From NCBI GenBank assembly GCA_034440635.1, contig JAOTON010002234.1:1581445-1645444 (forward strand): a stretch of 64,000 nt of DNA, in the 5' to 3' direction. The notes under the pieces were generated by a model, which did no database searches, was not told where the DNA came from, and was given only the letters and a program-made list of their open reading frames with translations. Position 1 is the first letter of the stretch; each line of letters starts with the position of its first letter. Shown one piece after another: positions 10,421-46,204 of this stretch. Made by a program: the position numbers and the translations under genes. This stretch comes from Lepas anatifera. Its lineage: Eukaryota > Arthropoda > Thecostraca > Lepadidae.

Positions 10421-11965
10421 CATGTATACATTTTCTGCTGAAATTTTATTCCAGGATCGCTTAAAACTATATCAGAAGTGAGAACAAATCACTTGTCAGT
10501 CACTGCCATTAAACTATTAATAAAAACGACGTATACTGAGTAACATGGTACCCTAAAACACTGTGACAATTTGGTACGCAAAATCATCACTCGGGGTGTA
10601 AATAATTCAAGTTTAAGATGTCAAAACTGCTGACCTCCACGTATGCCTTTCAAACTTGTGACTCCAAGTTGGCGGTTCACTTGAAAAAACGTCAATAGCG
10701 ATTTCGGCCGTTATTTTTCTACTCAGTCTTGACCTCAACTGCCCTCACAGAAGTCTCCGGATTTGAAACATTTCAGGACTAAGTACAAAAGGTGATTTTC
10801 ACTGTTCAAGTACCCAACTTTGCGCACAAGATTGCTTTTCCCTAACTCGAACACTCCTGTTATGTGGAAACACGCACTTTATGCAACAGACATGTCATTG
10901 GTTAATAGGACGGTGCAAAAGGCCCGTGAGTTTGAGCAGGTACCATGCAGGCAGTTGGCAGCACGACCTTCCCGTAGTGCGACATCCACGGGTGATTTTG
11001 AGTCTGTCCGGAATGTGCGGCAGATACGGATGAACCACACCTCCCTATTAATAGGCGTACGCATCATTCACGATTTCAGCAGTCCTGGAAATAGTAAGGC
11101 AACAGATGGCGATAAAAATTACACTTGCTGGCTACGCGCGTGCTTATACAACTGATCAGAGCGAAAAAAGACAGAAATGTTCAGCTTTTACATGTCTCTG
11201 TATAATGTAGAGTAGCCCATTACGTCCATAATGGAGGGCGTCCGACCATTTTCTCAGTTTTATCTTGGTAAGATCCCCCAGCATTGCTGACAGTGCTTCT
11301 TATTCCCCAAGTGCTTCTTATTCCCCAGACTGACATGACAGTGACATTAAAGTGACATCAGTTCCAGATGACAGCAAAAAGTACCACATTTAGGCAAATT
11401 CAAACGGAGGGGCAAGTTCCTATGTTACGCCGCTTTTCTACATTCGCTATGAAATTGGGCTCTGGACACTAAAATCGAGACAGTTTTCGCCCAAAATTGA
11501 CACGAATTTGGTTATGCCATGATTGAAACGCAAATGCCACAGCAAGAATTCCAGGAAAACAAAGGCCTGGCCCCCGGGATCTCATAGCCCTTAAATCTTA
11601 AATGCCTTCAAAAAGCTACATCCCCCATATGTGCTTATGCCACAGCACCGTCCATTTATCCCACCGAACAATGCACCATATCAAGTGCAGTGATACGGTC
11701 ATGGCTTCACTTCCATCAGTATTCGCTCCCTCCTCCCCAATTAGTCGGGCATCAGGCTATAATCTCAGCAGCTGCGATCCTAGTTAGTCATCTAACTTCA
11801 AAGCCCCCGAAACCGATCATGATGACATAGCGTCCATTGCAGCTCGGGCAACGACTCTTGTATCACACCCGATAACACGCAATGCCGCAGCACTGACCGT
11901 CCTGGTCTCTGTACCTCCAGCGTTCCCTGCCGTCATTTCTGAGGTCACTCGCGACACACCTCAGG
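10421..11965. other. HYI 3' flank, no other gene seen
   Basis: This would hold the HYI 3' untranslated region on the minus strand; I could not place a convincing poly(A) signal. No other coding signal was seen. Confidence 0.3.
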
Positions 11966-35943
<23,978 letters not shown>

Positions 35944-36167
35944 CTCGGACCTTTCTGTAACAATACCTTATCCCTGCGAACCTGTTGTTATGGAACCCCA
36001 ACCAACCAAATGCCGGCGAGCAGTGCACAAGGGGTAACTGTAATAGATTATCACTAACGACTGACACCACTTTTTAGAGAGAGGTCCGGCCGTTTTCCTT
36101 CGATTAGTTATGAAATTTAAGCGTCATATTTGTAGATAAACGAAGCATACCAAACGAAGTATAATAT
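35944..36167 (-). promoter_or_regulatory. Presumed HYI 5' flank
   Basis: Sequence immediately upstream of the HYI start. No transposon is recognised until 36168, so the promoter and transcription start probably lie here. No TATA box or initiator could be assigned. Confidence 0.3.
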
Positions 36168-37180
36168 GCCTTCATAGCAAGGAGTTCCTTTAGTGAGCAC
36201 TTCTTCAACGTGTATCTGAAACACACGGCTATTATCGATAAATTGTTTTCCCACCCGGAGCGGAGGGGGCAGATGTAGTGGATGGAGTACATTGGCAGAC
36301 GCAGGGGGGGGCATTCCAGCCATGGCCCCCAAAGCGCTGGAGGGGGCCAAACTATCTTTTGGCCCCCAAACGGCGGAGAAATTTTTGAAAAAAGGTGTTT
36401 ACACTAGGTCTGTAGAGCAAAAAAATCTTCGCTCCCACTCCCCCCCACCCCCCCCGGAGAGTGATCATGTACTTGGAGAGGTAGCTTATACTAGGTCTGT
36501 GGAGCAAAAAATCTTCGCTCCCACCCCCCCTCCCCCAGGAGAGGCAGACGTGAGTTTGGCCCCTCCCAAAACTCGGGTCTGCGTCCGCCCCTGATGGAGT
36601 ACGGTATATTTGAACACGCGCACTGAACAGTGGCCTGGTACTTACGCGCATTGGAAAGGGAGGGCCTATTTGGCCTCCTCCTAAGATCTCGGAAAGTTAG
36701 AGGCGTAGTAAAACGCCGTTGGAGGTTGAGTGGGGCTTATGGTGAACAGGTGTCTTGATGGTGAAGTACATCATGACCAATTTTTTATTAACCTAGGTCA
36801 ATATTCTCAAGGTCAAAAGAGGTCTTAAGGGTCAAATCTTGACCATGCTGGGGATTGAGTAGAAAACGCTTTGATTATGCGGTAAAATGCGAGAATAGTA
36901 TGAAGGCGGACCTGGGTCAAAGAGGGAAGGTCATAAAGAACCTACCTTACAGTTCTGGGGTCAAGGTCATTCAAGGCCATTGACCTATAAGGTCACAATT
37001 TGGCATAATGCTTATAACGTACAATGTGAGTAGCACTACAGCAACTGTTTTGGTTTGACTTTCCCAATGAGTTTTGACCTTGACCTTCGCATTGAGGTAG
37101 GTACCTACACTATGAGGTCAAAGCATGATATACGTCAGACCGGGTAAGGCCATTTGACCGGAAGCACTGAGGTCAGTAAA
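36168..37180 (+). mobile_element. AGGTCA-rich element segment with nested hAT insertion
   Basis: 36168-36760 matches 24298-24560 apart from the inserted element at 36290. From 36760 it continues in the order of the 1-716 element (TCAATATTCTCAAGGTC, ATATACGTCAGACC). It is cut by the next miniature element. Confidence 0.72.
36290..36593 (+). mobile_element. hAT-type miniature element, copy 3, 8-bp duplication ATGGAGTA
   Basis: Starts CATTGGCAGACGCAGG and ends CTGCGTCCGCCCCTG, flanked by ATGGAGTA at 36282-36289 and 36594-36601. The same flanking sequence without the insertion is present at 24405-24440. Confidence 0.92.
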
Positions 37181-37614
37181 CTTAGGGGACCTTAGTTAGG
37201 GGTACTTTTAGCCGAAAATCAGGGAATCGTTCATGATTTCTCTGAAAATGTACAACAAGCTCAATATTTTGATTTTTAAATTGCGCATCTGGGAAAAAAG
37301 TAATTATCCGCCAGTGGATGATGTCATGATCTGGAAACCACTACCATATTCAATACGCTTCAAGGGCTTCGATTGGCTGATACTCATTGTGACGTCAGCA
37401 TATGTCGTCACACCAACAGCTTGACAACTGTGGCCTGCTGCTTGAGGTACATCAGGGGTACATTTCAGGTAGTTTTTAGCTTTTCTCTGCGGAAATTTTG
37501 AGTTTCAATACAAATGATATACGGAATACCGGGTTCTCTGGCATACTTTTTCAAATTTCCTATAACTTGGCTATCTCAGTTAAAATAAGTTATAAAGGTG
37601 CCACATTCCCTTTC
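37178..37614 (+). mobile_element. 455-bp TTAA-ended miniature element, copy 4
   Basis: The left end is degenerate; the right end is GGTGCCACATTCCCTTTCAA. It contains GTGACGTCAGCATATGTCGT. Confidence 0.8.
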
Positions 37615-37926
37615 AAGGGAAAGTTAATGTGGCACCTTTATGAAATGATTTTAACTGAGATAGCCAAGTTGTAAAGCAGGTCGGAAAACCCGGTACTCTG
37701 TACATCATTTGTCTTGGAACTCGATATTTCCGTACAAAAAGCTAAAACCTACCCGAAATGTATCTCGATATTTATTTCTTTTCATAGAGGAGTGCTTAAA
37801 AATCAAAATATTGAGCTTATTGTACATTTTTCAGAGAAATAATGAATGGTTTCATTATTTTCGGCTAAAAGTACACCTAATTGCACTAAATTCCAGGATT
37901 CGACCAAGGTGCCACATTCCCTTTAA
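37612..37926 (-). mobile_element. 455-bp TTAA-ended miniature element, copy 5, internally deleted
   Basis: Starts TTCAAGGGAAAGTTAATGTG and ends GGTGCCACATTCCCTTTAA. It lacks the middle, including the CRE-like palindrome, and lies head to head with copy 4. Confidence 0.82.
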
Positions 37927-38207
37927 AGGCATCATGGGCACACCTCCACCAAGAATTGCTTGAAATCCTTTAAACGGATCCACGAGGACATTAGTGGGAG
38001 CGGGCTTCCTGAACGTGGGCACAGGCAGGGCCTGGGTGCCCCCTGAAATGGCTTCAGAGCAGGGGCGGATCCAGGAATTTTCACTAGGGGGCCGCAGGCC
38101 TGGGGGCGCCACTTGTATGGCCAGGGGCGCCATTTTTAGCCCGACTGGGGGCGCCCAATTTTATGTTCCTTGCCCATTTAAAGTGTTGTTTTTGCGAACT
38201 GAATCAA

Positions 38208-39175
38208 TTAACCCGCGCCCCGGTGGGCCTCCGAGCCACGTTCGCCCCTCAAACTTAGCCCCTATTCAGAATAGCGAAAAAACGCGAAGCCTGGTGGATA
38301 GCTCATACAAATTCATGACGAAACTGTATGAGTCACTTTCTGGCTCAGGTCAACATTGAAGTCATGACGGGTCAAAGAACTTGACATTTTGAGCAGAGTT
38401 TTAGGGCTCTAGCGTCTGACAGCGTTGAGTTAGAATAATTTTGTAGGCACTATTCGCTTTCTCTTGTCACTGCAAATCGAATGATGTATAATATGACCAT
38501 ACTAGGTCAAAACACAAATGACCTGATCTCTGGTCAGGTCAAGGTCACTTTTAACCTGGCATAATCCATTTGTCCATCAATCGACTCGCAGTAGCAATCC
38601 AAACGCAAGGCTTTAAACATAAAAGTTGTACAATCATTTCATGCAAAGTTATTGACCTAAGTCTGAAAACTGCTTAAGTAGCTCCAGATGACCTCTCAGA
38701 GGTCACAGGCCAAAGATTGCAACATTAAGCTAAAAAGGGGCCTCGGGTATTTCGATTTGGAGAATATAAAGCTTTATCACCTTTAACTACACAAATACAG
38801 CCCATTTTCTGTTTTCCTCTGTATTTCCAATTGAGAGGTCACGGTCCGTATTTGGCCTTAGGTCACCGATATGAAAAATCCCGAAACTTTTTGGAGAATT
38901 TGGTGGGCCCATTATGTGTTATAAGTTTCAGTCTGATAGATTCACCCATTTCCTACTTATGCCACCTTAAACATTGAGGTGAAGTCACTTGACCTGCACT
39001 GATGACCTGACCCGAGATGAAGCAAGCTTAAAATTTTGGGTAAAGTTGCGCAATCCATCAAGAATAAGGTGTGTCAAGTACGGCGGTGCTTCGAGCCGCC
39101 GTTTTTTCTTACCGCCCAAAAACCGGAGGGGGTGGTGCTCAAACAGCCCCCCCCACCCACCGAGACGAGGGTGAA
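38208..39175 (+). mobile_element. AGGTCA-rich TTAA element (CCCGCG type) nested in the hAT-like element
   Basis: Starts TTAACCCGCGCCCCGGTGGG and ends at a degenerate GACGAGGGTGAAA. It contains GGTCAGGTCAAGGTCA and GACCTCTCAGAGGTCA. Confidence 0.8.
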
Positions 39176-40479
39176 AGAGGTAATTAGAGCTTCATATTTT
39201 CTGAAAAAAAGATGAGGGAAGATCATAGCTTTGAATGTATCTAAAATACATCTCAGGAGTGGTAAAAAGTGAATGTATTTCTTTAGCGTTTATTTCATTG
39301 ATCCAACATAATCAACAAGCCTGTCAGGTTCGCCACTCCCACTGGAAACCACGGATCGTAAACACACTCTGGGACCCGGGGAGACTGCACGAGGTCTATT
39401 TTCTCCCCAATCAGTGAACAAAATTATCTTTAGGAGCCGTAAACAGTTTTTAGAAGACTAACGAATATTTAGAATAGGCCCGTCTCGTTCAATGGGCCTA
39501 TGTTTGCCATTGGGGATTAGGTTTCTACAGAACATGTCAGATCAAATCCCAATACACTTTGGGAAGCCCCATGATAGTTACATGGACTATTTATTTTGCT
39601 TATATGATGATGATTAGCACACAGTGCCTTACCTAGCCATAAAGGTCTAATAAACCAGAGCAGTGATCCCAGCTCGCTTCAATCTGAGCTAGCCAACCAT
39701 GAGTGATCTATCGACTTAAGTTCATGAACCTTGGCTTACTTAAAGACCCAAGTTATTTTAAACCTTTCTAAGGCTTTATTTTAATATTATTCCCTCCTAA
39801 GACTTGACTGAGACAAGTAACTTGCCGTATTCCTATGGGGTAATTTGACCTCCTTCCGTGCGTAGCCACGCTCAACGTAGGACAAGCGTACCCGGGATGC
39901 ACAGGGACCAGTACCGACCTAGCCTACGCAGAATATCAGCATACCGATCTAAGGTCCGTACTTCGATCACAATGATGATTTAGCCTCACCTGCGCAGTGC
40001 GGGCGCAGGTTGGAAATCAGAATAAAATATCGACGTGTGTGTGCCCATTCTTATGTACTCTCGGCATCAGAATACGGCCCCTGGCAACCTTAAGGCAAGC
40101 AAAGGCCCAGTTTATGGATATTCCAGATCAGAGATCAACTCGGATAAACGTGTTTGTGTCTCCCTTCAGCGGCATCTACCTCAATTTTTGCAAAAACTAT
40201 AATTAGCTATAACCAGATTTTGGCCGTTGGCCTGTCTTCGCTGTGCTCTGGCAGCGACATAGGACCCTCGACTGACCAAAGTGAACTCGAAGTCGTGCAC
40301 AGTGTGCACTTGAACACTTCCCGGCTTTCTTCAGGGGTTCGCTAACTGGAAAATTAGATCCTAATGGATTTAAGGGTCCCACCAGTCCCACTCACAGCAG
40401 CCAAAGACTGTCATGGATGGTTCCCCCTGGATGCAGGGGGCCAGCAACTTCCCGATTAACCTCAGGTCATCTCATGACC
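39176..40479. other. Unrecognised filler of the hAT-like element
   Basis: No coding frame with motifs and no recognised repeat. Confidence 0.3.
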
Positions 40480-40990
40480 TTCCACAGGAATATGGCAGGC
40501 CTTACTGGTCACGGAAAGACCTGTTGGTCCCGGAATACCCTTTTTACAGATTGTGCGATCAGTTCCAAATATCTCTTTACGATACAGAGTGCTCTTATGG
40601 TCACAGGGGGTATCGCCCTGTCCGACAAAAAAAAGCATGCTGGCAAGACAGGGCCCTGACTGCGACCGAAAGCTCTGTTAGTTACAGAGATCCCTGTTGA
40701 CCTTAGATTGCCCTATTGATAACTAGGACACTGCCGGTCACAAAGGCCCTGCTGGCCGTAGAGGGCCCTACTTGTCACAGAAGGCTTTTCTGGCTGCATT
40801 GGGCCCTGCCGGCTACGGAATGATGTGCTGGTCATGCTTGTCACAGAGAGCCCTTTTGAAAAAAGGTGACCCACCTAATTAAAGAGTGTTCTTCTGTCCC
40901 TAGGTGACCCTGACGGTCACATATAGGGCGTCGCTTGCCACAGAGGGTCACGCTTGTAACAGCAAGTCATGCTGGTCTCCGAGGTTTACG
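40480..40990. repeat. Degenerate tandem repeat, about 30-base units
   Basis: Recurring GGCCCTGCTGGTCACAGAGG-like words with heavy divergence. A related degenerate stretch is at 50073-50345. Confidence 0.6.
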
Positions 40991-41748
40991 GCTGGTCATA
41001 GACTGGCGTAACCCGGCTGCCCTTTGCGCGATCTTTTCCCTTCGGGTGCCTCTCACGCGACTGTGCTAGCCGCCGCACCCCTTTGCTACGTTTCTGACCC
41101 TCCCTACTATAGTTTCATCACTCAATCAACTCACCTCCCCCGATCACCAGGCCTTTTCGTGGCAGAAGTCATGGCTCAGAACTTGGCCATCATCTCTCGA
41201 ACTGAGCCGTCCGCAAAAGTTAAGGACAAAATCATCCACCAGAAGTCTGTTTCCCCATGCACTGTATTGGAAAGCTTACAGGCTACATTACACGTCACTT
41301 CAGCTAATATACAAAATCAGCTGACAATCTACCCGGGTTTTTCTTGATTTTAGTGTAGTTTTATGCGAAAGTTCGAAATATTTATTCGACAAAATCCGTA
41401 TTTGGTGCAGTTTTTCTGTAATCATGTGTTTTACAAAAAATGTTTTCCACCGCAGCTTCCGAAATATTCAACGAAAAATATAAAGTTGGACATTTGTTTA
41501 GCCACCAAAGTGCTCAAAATCCAATTATTTGGAACAACTATCTTTATTTTTATCAAAGTGTCTGCAATTTTGAAAGAAAGCCGTAAAAGTCAATGCCAGA
41601 TACCGTGCCACCTTGCTCTGTCGGGACAAATGTACAATTTGCTGCGAAATGCAGCATCGGCGGGAACTTTTCTTGGAAGGTATGTTTGGTAATATTAAAG
41701 CAGCATACCGTATGCATTTTGTCGCAAAAATAGTCAGTTTTTTACGGG

Positions 41749-41985
41749 CGTCGCCACCGGCCAAAAAGTGGGGGGAGGTGGCAGCCAAACTTCAAACTGA
41801 CGCTGACAAAAAAATCCACGTTAGTACCAAATACTGTTCTAAATTGGGCTCCTCGTTGCCTTCTGCAGCGGCTAGTTATAAGAATGTCCGGTTTTCTCCC
41901 ATTTTGACTGAGATCAGGAAATTTTTGCCCGAAAAGTGGGGGGCAGGCCCCCTTGCCTCCCCCGTGGTGACGCCCCTGAAAACTA
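41749..41985 (+). repeat. 230-bp repeat, copy 1
   Basis: GGGCGTCGCCACCGGCCAAA to CCCCCGTGGTGACGCCCCTG, with inverted ends. The inverse copy is at 43805-44035 (CCACTTTTTGGCC, CTGATCTCAGTCAAAATG). Confidence 0.7.
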
Positions 41986-41994
41986 AGATACCAA

Positions 41995-43804
41995 GAAGCA
42001 TCAATCAATCAGCAGAAATGTGCGGGCGCCTATAGTGAGGTGTGGGGGCACCAATAGAGCGAAAGAAAAGCGCCAATGTGTACCATGGGGGCTGCCAGAC
42101 GGAGTGGTTTGTCGAAATGTGGGAGCGCTCCCGACGAGCCCACAGCGGGAGATGAAGGCGCCGGTGGAGCAAAGAACAGGCACCAATTATTCATTATGGG
42201 GGCGCCAGTGATACAGACCGATGTGTCAAAAGATGGTGGAAAGAGGCGATGGGGAGGGCGCCCATAAAGCTAAAAGCAGACAACAATAATGCATCATAAG
42301 AGTGGGACTCCAGTGGTATAAGAGGGGCTGTTGAAAGGTGAAGAACCCCTCAGTGGGGCATGGGGGCGCCGTTTGAGATTAAAAACAACCCACCAATTAT
42401 GCACCATGGGCGAGCCAGAGGTAAAGAGCGGGTCCAAAAGCAGGGGGCGCCCACAGTGAAGCGTGGGGGCGCCGGTGGAGTGCACAGAAGACACCAATGA
42501 TGCCCAATGGGGATACCGCGGTGGTATATGCGGGATTTCAACATATAGGGCGCCCACAGTGACGCGTGGGGGCACTGTTGGAGCAAAAACGAGACATCAA
42601 TGCTGCGCCATGGAAGCGCCAGTGGTATTGAGCAGATTTCCCGAAGGTGGCGGCGCCCGTAGTGAGGATTGGGGTGCCAATAGTTTATAGCGAGATGCCA
42701 AGAAGTGGGAGAGCCCACGATGAGACTTGGGAGCGCTGGTGGAGTGAAACGAAGGCACCAATGATGCACCATGGGGGCATCAGTGGTATAGAGCGAATTT
42801 TCAGAAGGTGGGGGCGCCCGTAGTGGGGAATGTGGATCCAGTAGTAAATAGCGGAAAGAGACATTGGGGGCTCCACTGGTATAAAACGGGCTGGCAAAAG
42901 GAAAAGACCCCTCAGTGAGGCATGGGGCACCATTTGAGCACAAAGCCACCAATGATGTACCACAGGGGTGAAAATGGTAAAGAGGGGCTCTAAAAAGCAG
43001 AGGCGCCCACGGCGAAGCCTGGGGGCGCTGGTGGAGTGCACAGAAGACACCAATGATGCCCAATGGAGGGGGCGCCGGTGGTTCATGCGGGGTTTTAACA
43101 GATGGGGCGCCCACAGTGACGTGTGGGGGCGCCGTTGGAGCAAAAATGAAACATCAATGCTGCACCATGGAGGCGCCAGTGGTATAGAGCGAACTTTTAG
43201 AAGACGGGTTCGCCCGTAGTGAAGAGTGGGGCGCCGGTAGTACATAGCGGGATGTCAAGAGGTGGGAGGAGCCCACGATGTGGCTTGGGGGCGTCGGTGG
43301 AGTGAAACAAGGGCACCAATGATGCACCATGAGGGCACCAGTGGTATAGAGTGGATTTTTAGAAGACGGGTTCGCCCGTAGTGAATAGTGGGGCGCCGGT
43401 AGTACATAGCGGGATGTCAAGAGGTAGAAAAGCCCACGATGAGACTTGGGGGCGTCAGTGGAGTGAAACAAGGTCACCAATGATGCACCATGGGGGGTGC
43501 CAGTGATACAGGGCTGGTTGTCAAGATGTGGTATTTGCATGCAGAAGCATTACCACGGGGCGCCAGTATTTCCGTTGCAAATGCGGAGCAAATGGAGGCG
43601 ACCCCCGGGGTGCCTTAGTGCCGAGGGGGAGTGGGGATCCAGTAGTAGGTACATAGCGAGGAGAGACAGTAGGGGCTCCACTGATATAAAACGGGCTGGT
43701 AAAGAGTGAAGACCCCTCAGTGAGGCATGGGGGCGCCATTTGAGCACAAAGGCACCAATGATGCACCACGGGGGCGCCAAAAGTAAAGAGCGGTTCCATA
43801 CGCG
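41995..43804. repeat. GGCGCC-rich complex tandem array, part 1
   Basis: Repeated cassettes: GTGGGGGCGCCGGTGGAGTG, AATGATGCACCATGGGGG, CGCCAGTGGTATAGAGCG, GGCGCCCGTAGTGAAGA, GTACATAGCGGGATGTCAAG. Higher-order units of several hundred bases recur. Open frames up to 254 codons are repeat artefacts. Confidence 0.85.
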
Positions 43805-44035
43805 TCGGAAAAGGAGGGGCCAGGGGGGCCTGGCCCCCCACTTTTTGGCCAAAAATTTCCTGATCTCAGTCAAAATGAGAGACAACCGGACATTCTTATA
43901 TCCAGCCGCTGCGGAATGCAGCGAGGAGCCCAAATTCGAACAGTTTTTGGTCCTGATGTTGAAAGTTTTTTGTCAGTATCAGGTTAAAGTTTGGCTGGCC
44001 CCCCACTTTTTTGCCGGTGGCGACACTTATGAGCG
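43805..44035 (-). repeat. 230-bp repeat, copy 2, inside the array
   Basis: Inverse of 41749-41985, with GGGGGGCCTGGCCCCCCAC at one end and a GCCGGTGGCGACAC end at the other. Confidence 0.7.
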
Positions 44036-44545
44036 GTTCTAAAAAGTAGAGGTGACCACGGTGAAGCGTGGGGGCGCCGGTGGAGTGCACAGAAGACACT
44101 AAGGATGGCCAATGGGGGCGCCGGTGGTACATACGAGGTTTCAAAAGATGGGGCGCCTACAGTGATGCATGAGGACGCCGTTGGAGGAAAAACTAGGCAT
44201 CAATGCTGCACCATGGAGGCGCCAGTGGTATAAAGCGGATTTTTAGAAGATGGGGGCGCCCGTAGTGAAGAATGGGGCGCCAGTAGTACATAGTGGGATG
44301 TCAAGAAGTAGAAGAGCCCACGATGAGGCTTGGGGGCGTCAGTGGAGTGAAAAAGGTCACCAATGATGCACCATGGGGGCGCCAGTGATACAGGGCTGGT
44401 TGTCAAGGTGTGGTATTTGCATGCAGAAGCATTACCACGGGGCGCCAGTATTTCCGTTAGGCATGCAAATGTGGAGCAAATGGAGGCGACCCCCGGGGTG
44501 CCTTAGTGCCGAGGGGGCGCCTTACCAGCGAGGGGGGCTGCGGCC
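44036..44545. repeat. GGCGCC-rich complex tandem array, part 2
   Basis: Resumes the same cassette order as 43000-43640, including TTTGCATGCAGAAGCATTAC and CGACCCCCGGGGTGCCTTAG, so a unit of about 0.9 kb is duplicated. Confidence 0.82.
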
Positions 44546-44962
44546 CCCGCCCCCCGCTGGATCCGCCCCTGCTTCAGAGCCCCTTGAAATCCTCTGAAAT
44601 GGTCTCAGAACTCCCTTGAAGTTACACTCCGCCTTAAAAAAATTGAGTCAGCCAAAAGTCTGATACGGGTATTGAGGCTTAACGGGTTCATAGGAGTAGG
44701 GTTAGCCCTACACCGCCTGGAGTGGGGACCCCCTTGGTTTTTCCCAAATGATTCCGAGTTTGTTCTAATAAGACGCGCGTCGCTTTACAGGCCTCCAAGG
44801 TCATCAACTTGACAACTTATAATAAACAATTTTACATCAGGTCAGGACAGGTGAACTAGTTATGGCCCCATTTCTAAACCATGTAAGGATATTTTGTTCT
44901 TCTAAAATGAGACTGACAAAACCATGGTGTAACTCGGCTTTTGGAAGAACTAGAGCAATATT

Positions 44963-45419
44963 TTAAAGGGAATGTGGCACCTTGGTCCAATCCTGGAATT
45001 TAGTGAAATTAGGCGTACTTTTAGCCAAAAATAATGAAACCACTTATGATTTTTCTGAAAATGTACATTAAGCTCAATGTTTTGTTTTTAAAAATACTGC
45101 TCTAGAAAAAGAAATAAATATCAGCCTGTGGATGATGTCACGATCTGGCAACCACTACCATACTTGAAATCCTTCAAGGGCTTCGATTGGCTCATGCTCA
45201 TCGTGACGTCAGCATATGTCGTCACACCAGTAGCTCACAACAATGGCCGCCGGCGACGGGGGGCTGATGGGGGCTGGTGTCATGTAGGTTTTAGCTTTTT
45301 TCTATGGAAATATCGAGTTCCAAGACAAATGAAATATGGAGTACCGGGTTTTCCGACTTGCTTTACAACTTGGCTATCTCAGTTAAAATCACGTTGTGAA
45401 GGTGCCACATTCCCTTTAA
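44963..45419 (+). mobile_element. 455-bp TTAA-ended miniature element, copy 6
   Basis: TTAAAGGGAATGTGGCACC to GGTGCCACATTCCCTTTAA, perfect 19-base inverted ends. The centre has GTGACGTCAGCATATGTCGT. Confidence 0.92.
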
Positions 45420-45608
45420 GCATCATTCGAAATCTCTTGGGACGAAAAATCTACACACTATCATCCATTTTGAGGTCATCTGTGAGGTCCATTTTCATCA
45501 ATTTTGAGGTCAAGACCGATAAGTCATCAGAGGTCTTCAAATGTTACCGTTTTCGAAATGGTTTGTGTCTCTACCGTCTGAACAGACAAGATACAGTCTT
45601 ATATTCGG

Positions 45609-46204
45609 TAGGGTAGAGTGGGGTAAGACGCATACGTTAAGGGAGAATTCGTCTGTACCCATCCTGCCAGGACGGAATTGCTTTATTTTTTCTTCGTTAA
45701 GTTCTTCCATCGTTTTTCTACACTCAGATAGAAATTGGTGATCCTGACACGATGCAAAGTATGCGAAATTTATTTTTCTTGAGACCATGTAAAAAGGCGT
45801 TTTACCCCGATAGCGAGGTAAAACGCCCAAGCCCCGGATTAAAAGGCCGTCATAAAACTCGCAGCGTATATTGTAACTTTTTTTCACGTGAACAAATAGT
45901 AATATCATTATACTTACGTTGTAAGACAATTTAGTGACAAAGTTGGTAGGGTGAGCACATTTACATCGCATAGAGTACAATCGCAACTTTAAGATGGCTT
46001 GTTTTTATGTCCGGAGAGGCAAAAAACAACAAATATTTGCTGAAAAATACCGGAGTTTACTGGGCGCGTCTAATCATGCCCAGGACCGGATCAGAAAGGC
46101 CGCTACCAGAAAAAAATATTACATGGAGGCTTCAGTTCTTACATCAGCCTGGACATAGAAGTAGGCGTCTTACCCAGGTGGGCGCGTTACCCCACTCTAC
46201 CCTA
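45609..46204. mobile_element. 596-bp inverted-repeat DNA element
   Basis: Perfect 18-base inverted ends TAGGGTAGAGTGGGGTAA (45609-45626) and its complement (46187-46204), extending imperfectly inward; TA at both borders. An internal hairpin GGCGTTTTACC / GGTAAAACGCC lies at about 45796-45828. A 149-codon minus-strand frame crosses the left end and shows no recognised domain. Confidence 0.85.

Larger units (their letters stand above)
38060..44571. mobile_element. 6.5 kb hAT-like non-autonomous element, 8-bp duplication CTTCAGAG
   Basis: The left end CAGGGGCGGATCCAGG and right end CTGGATCCGCCCCTG are inverted, flanked by CTTCAGAG at 38052-38059 and 44572-44579. Inside are a nested AGGTCA element (38208-39175), unrecognised sequence, a degenerate tandem repeat (40480-40990), an opposed pair of about 230-bp repeats, and a GGCGCC array. 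No transposase frame is visible. Confidence 0.8.

Noticed and set aside
42350..43245. Frames of 254 and 186 codons rich in Pro/His/Ala
   Set aside because: They follow the GGCGCC cassette repeat, and the same peptides recur at array periodicity in several frames.
45537..45986. A 149-codon minus-strand frame as a transposase
   Set aside because: No DDE-type or other catalytic motif; it spans the left inverted end and the internal hairpin of a miniature element.
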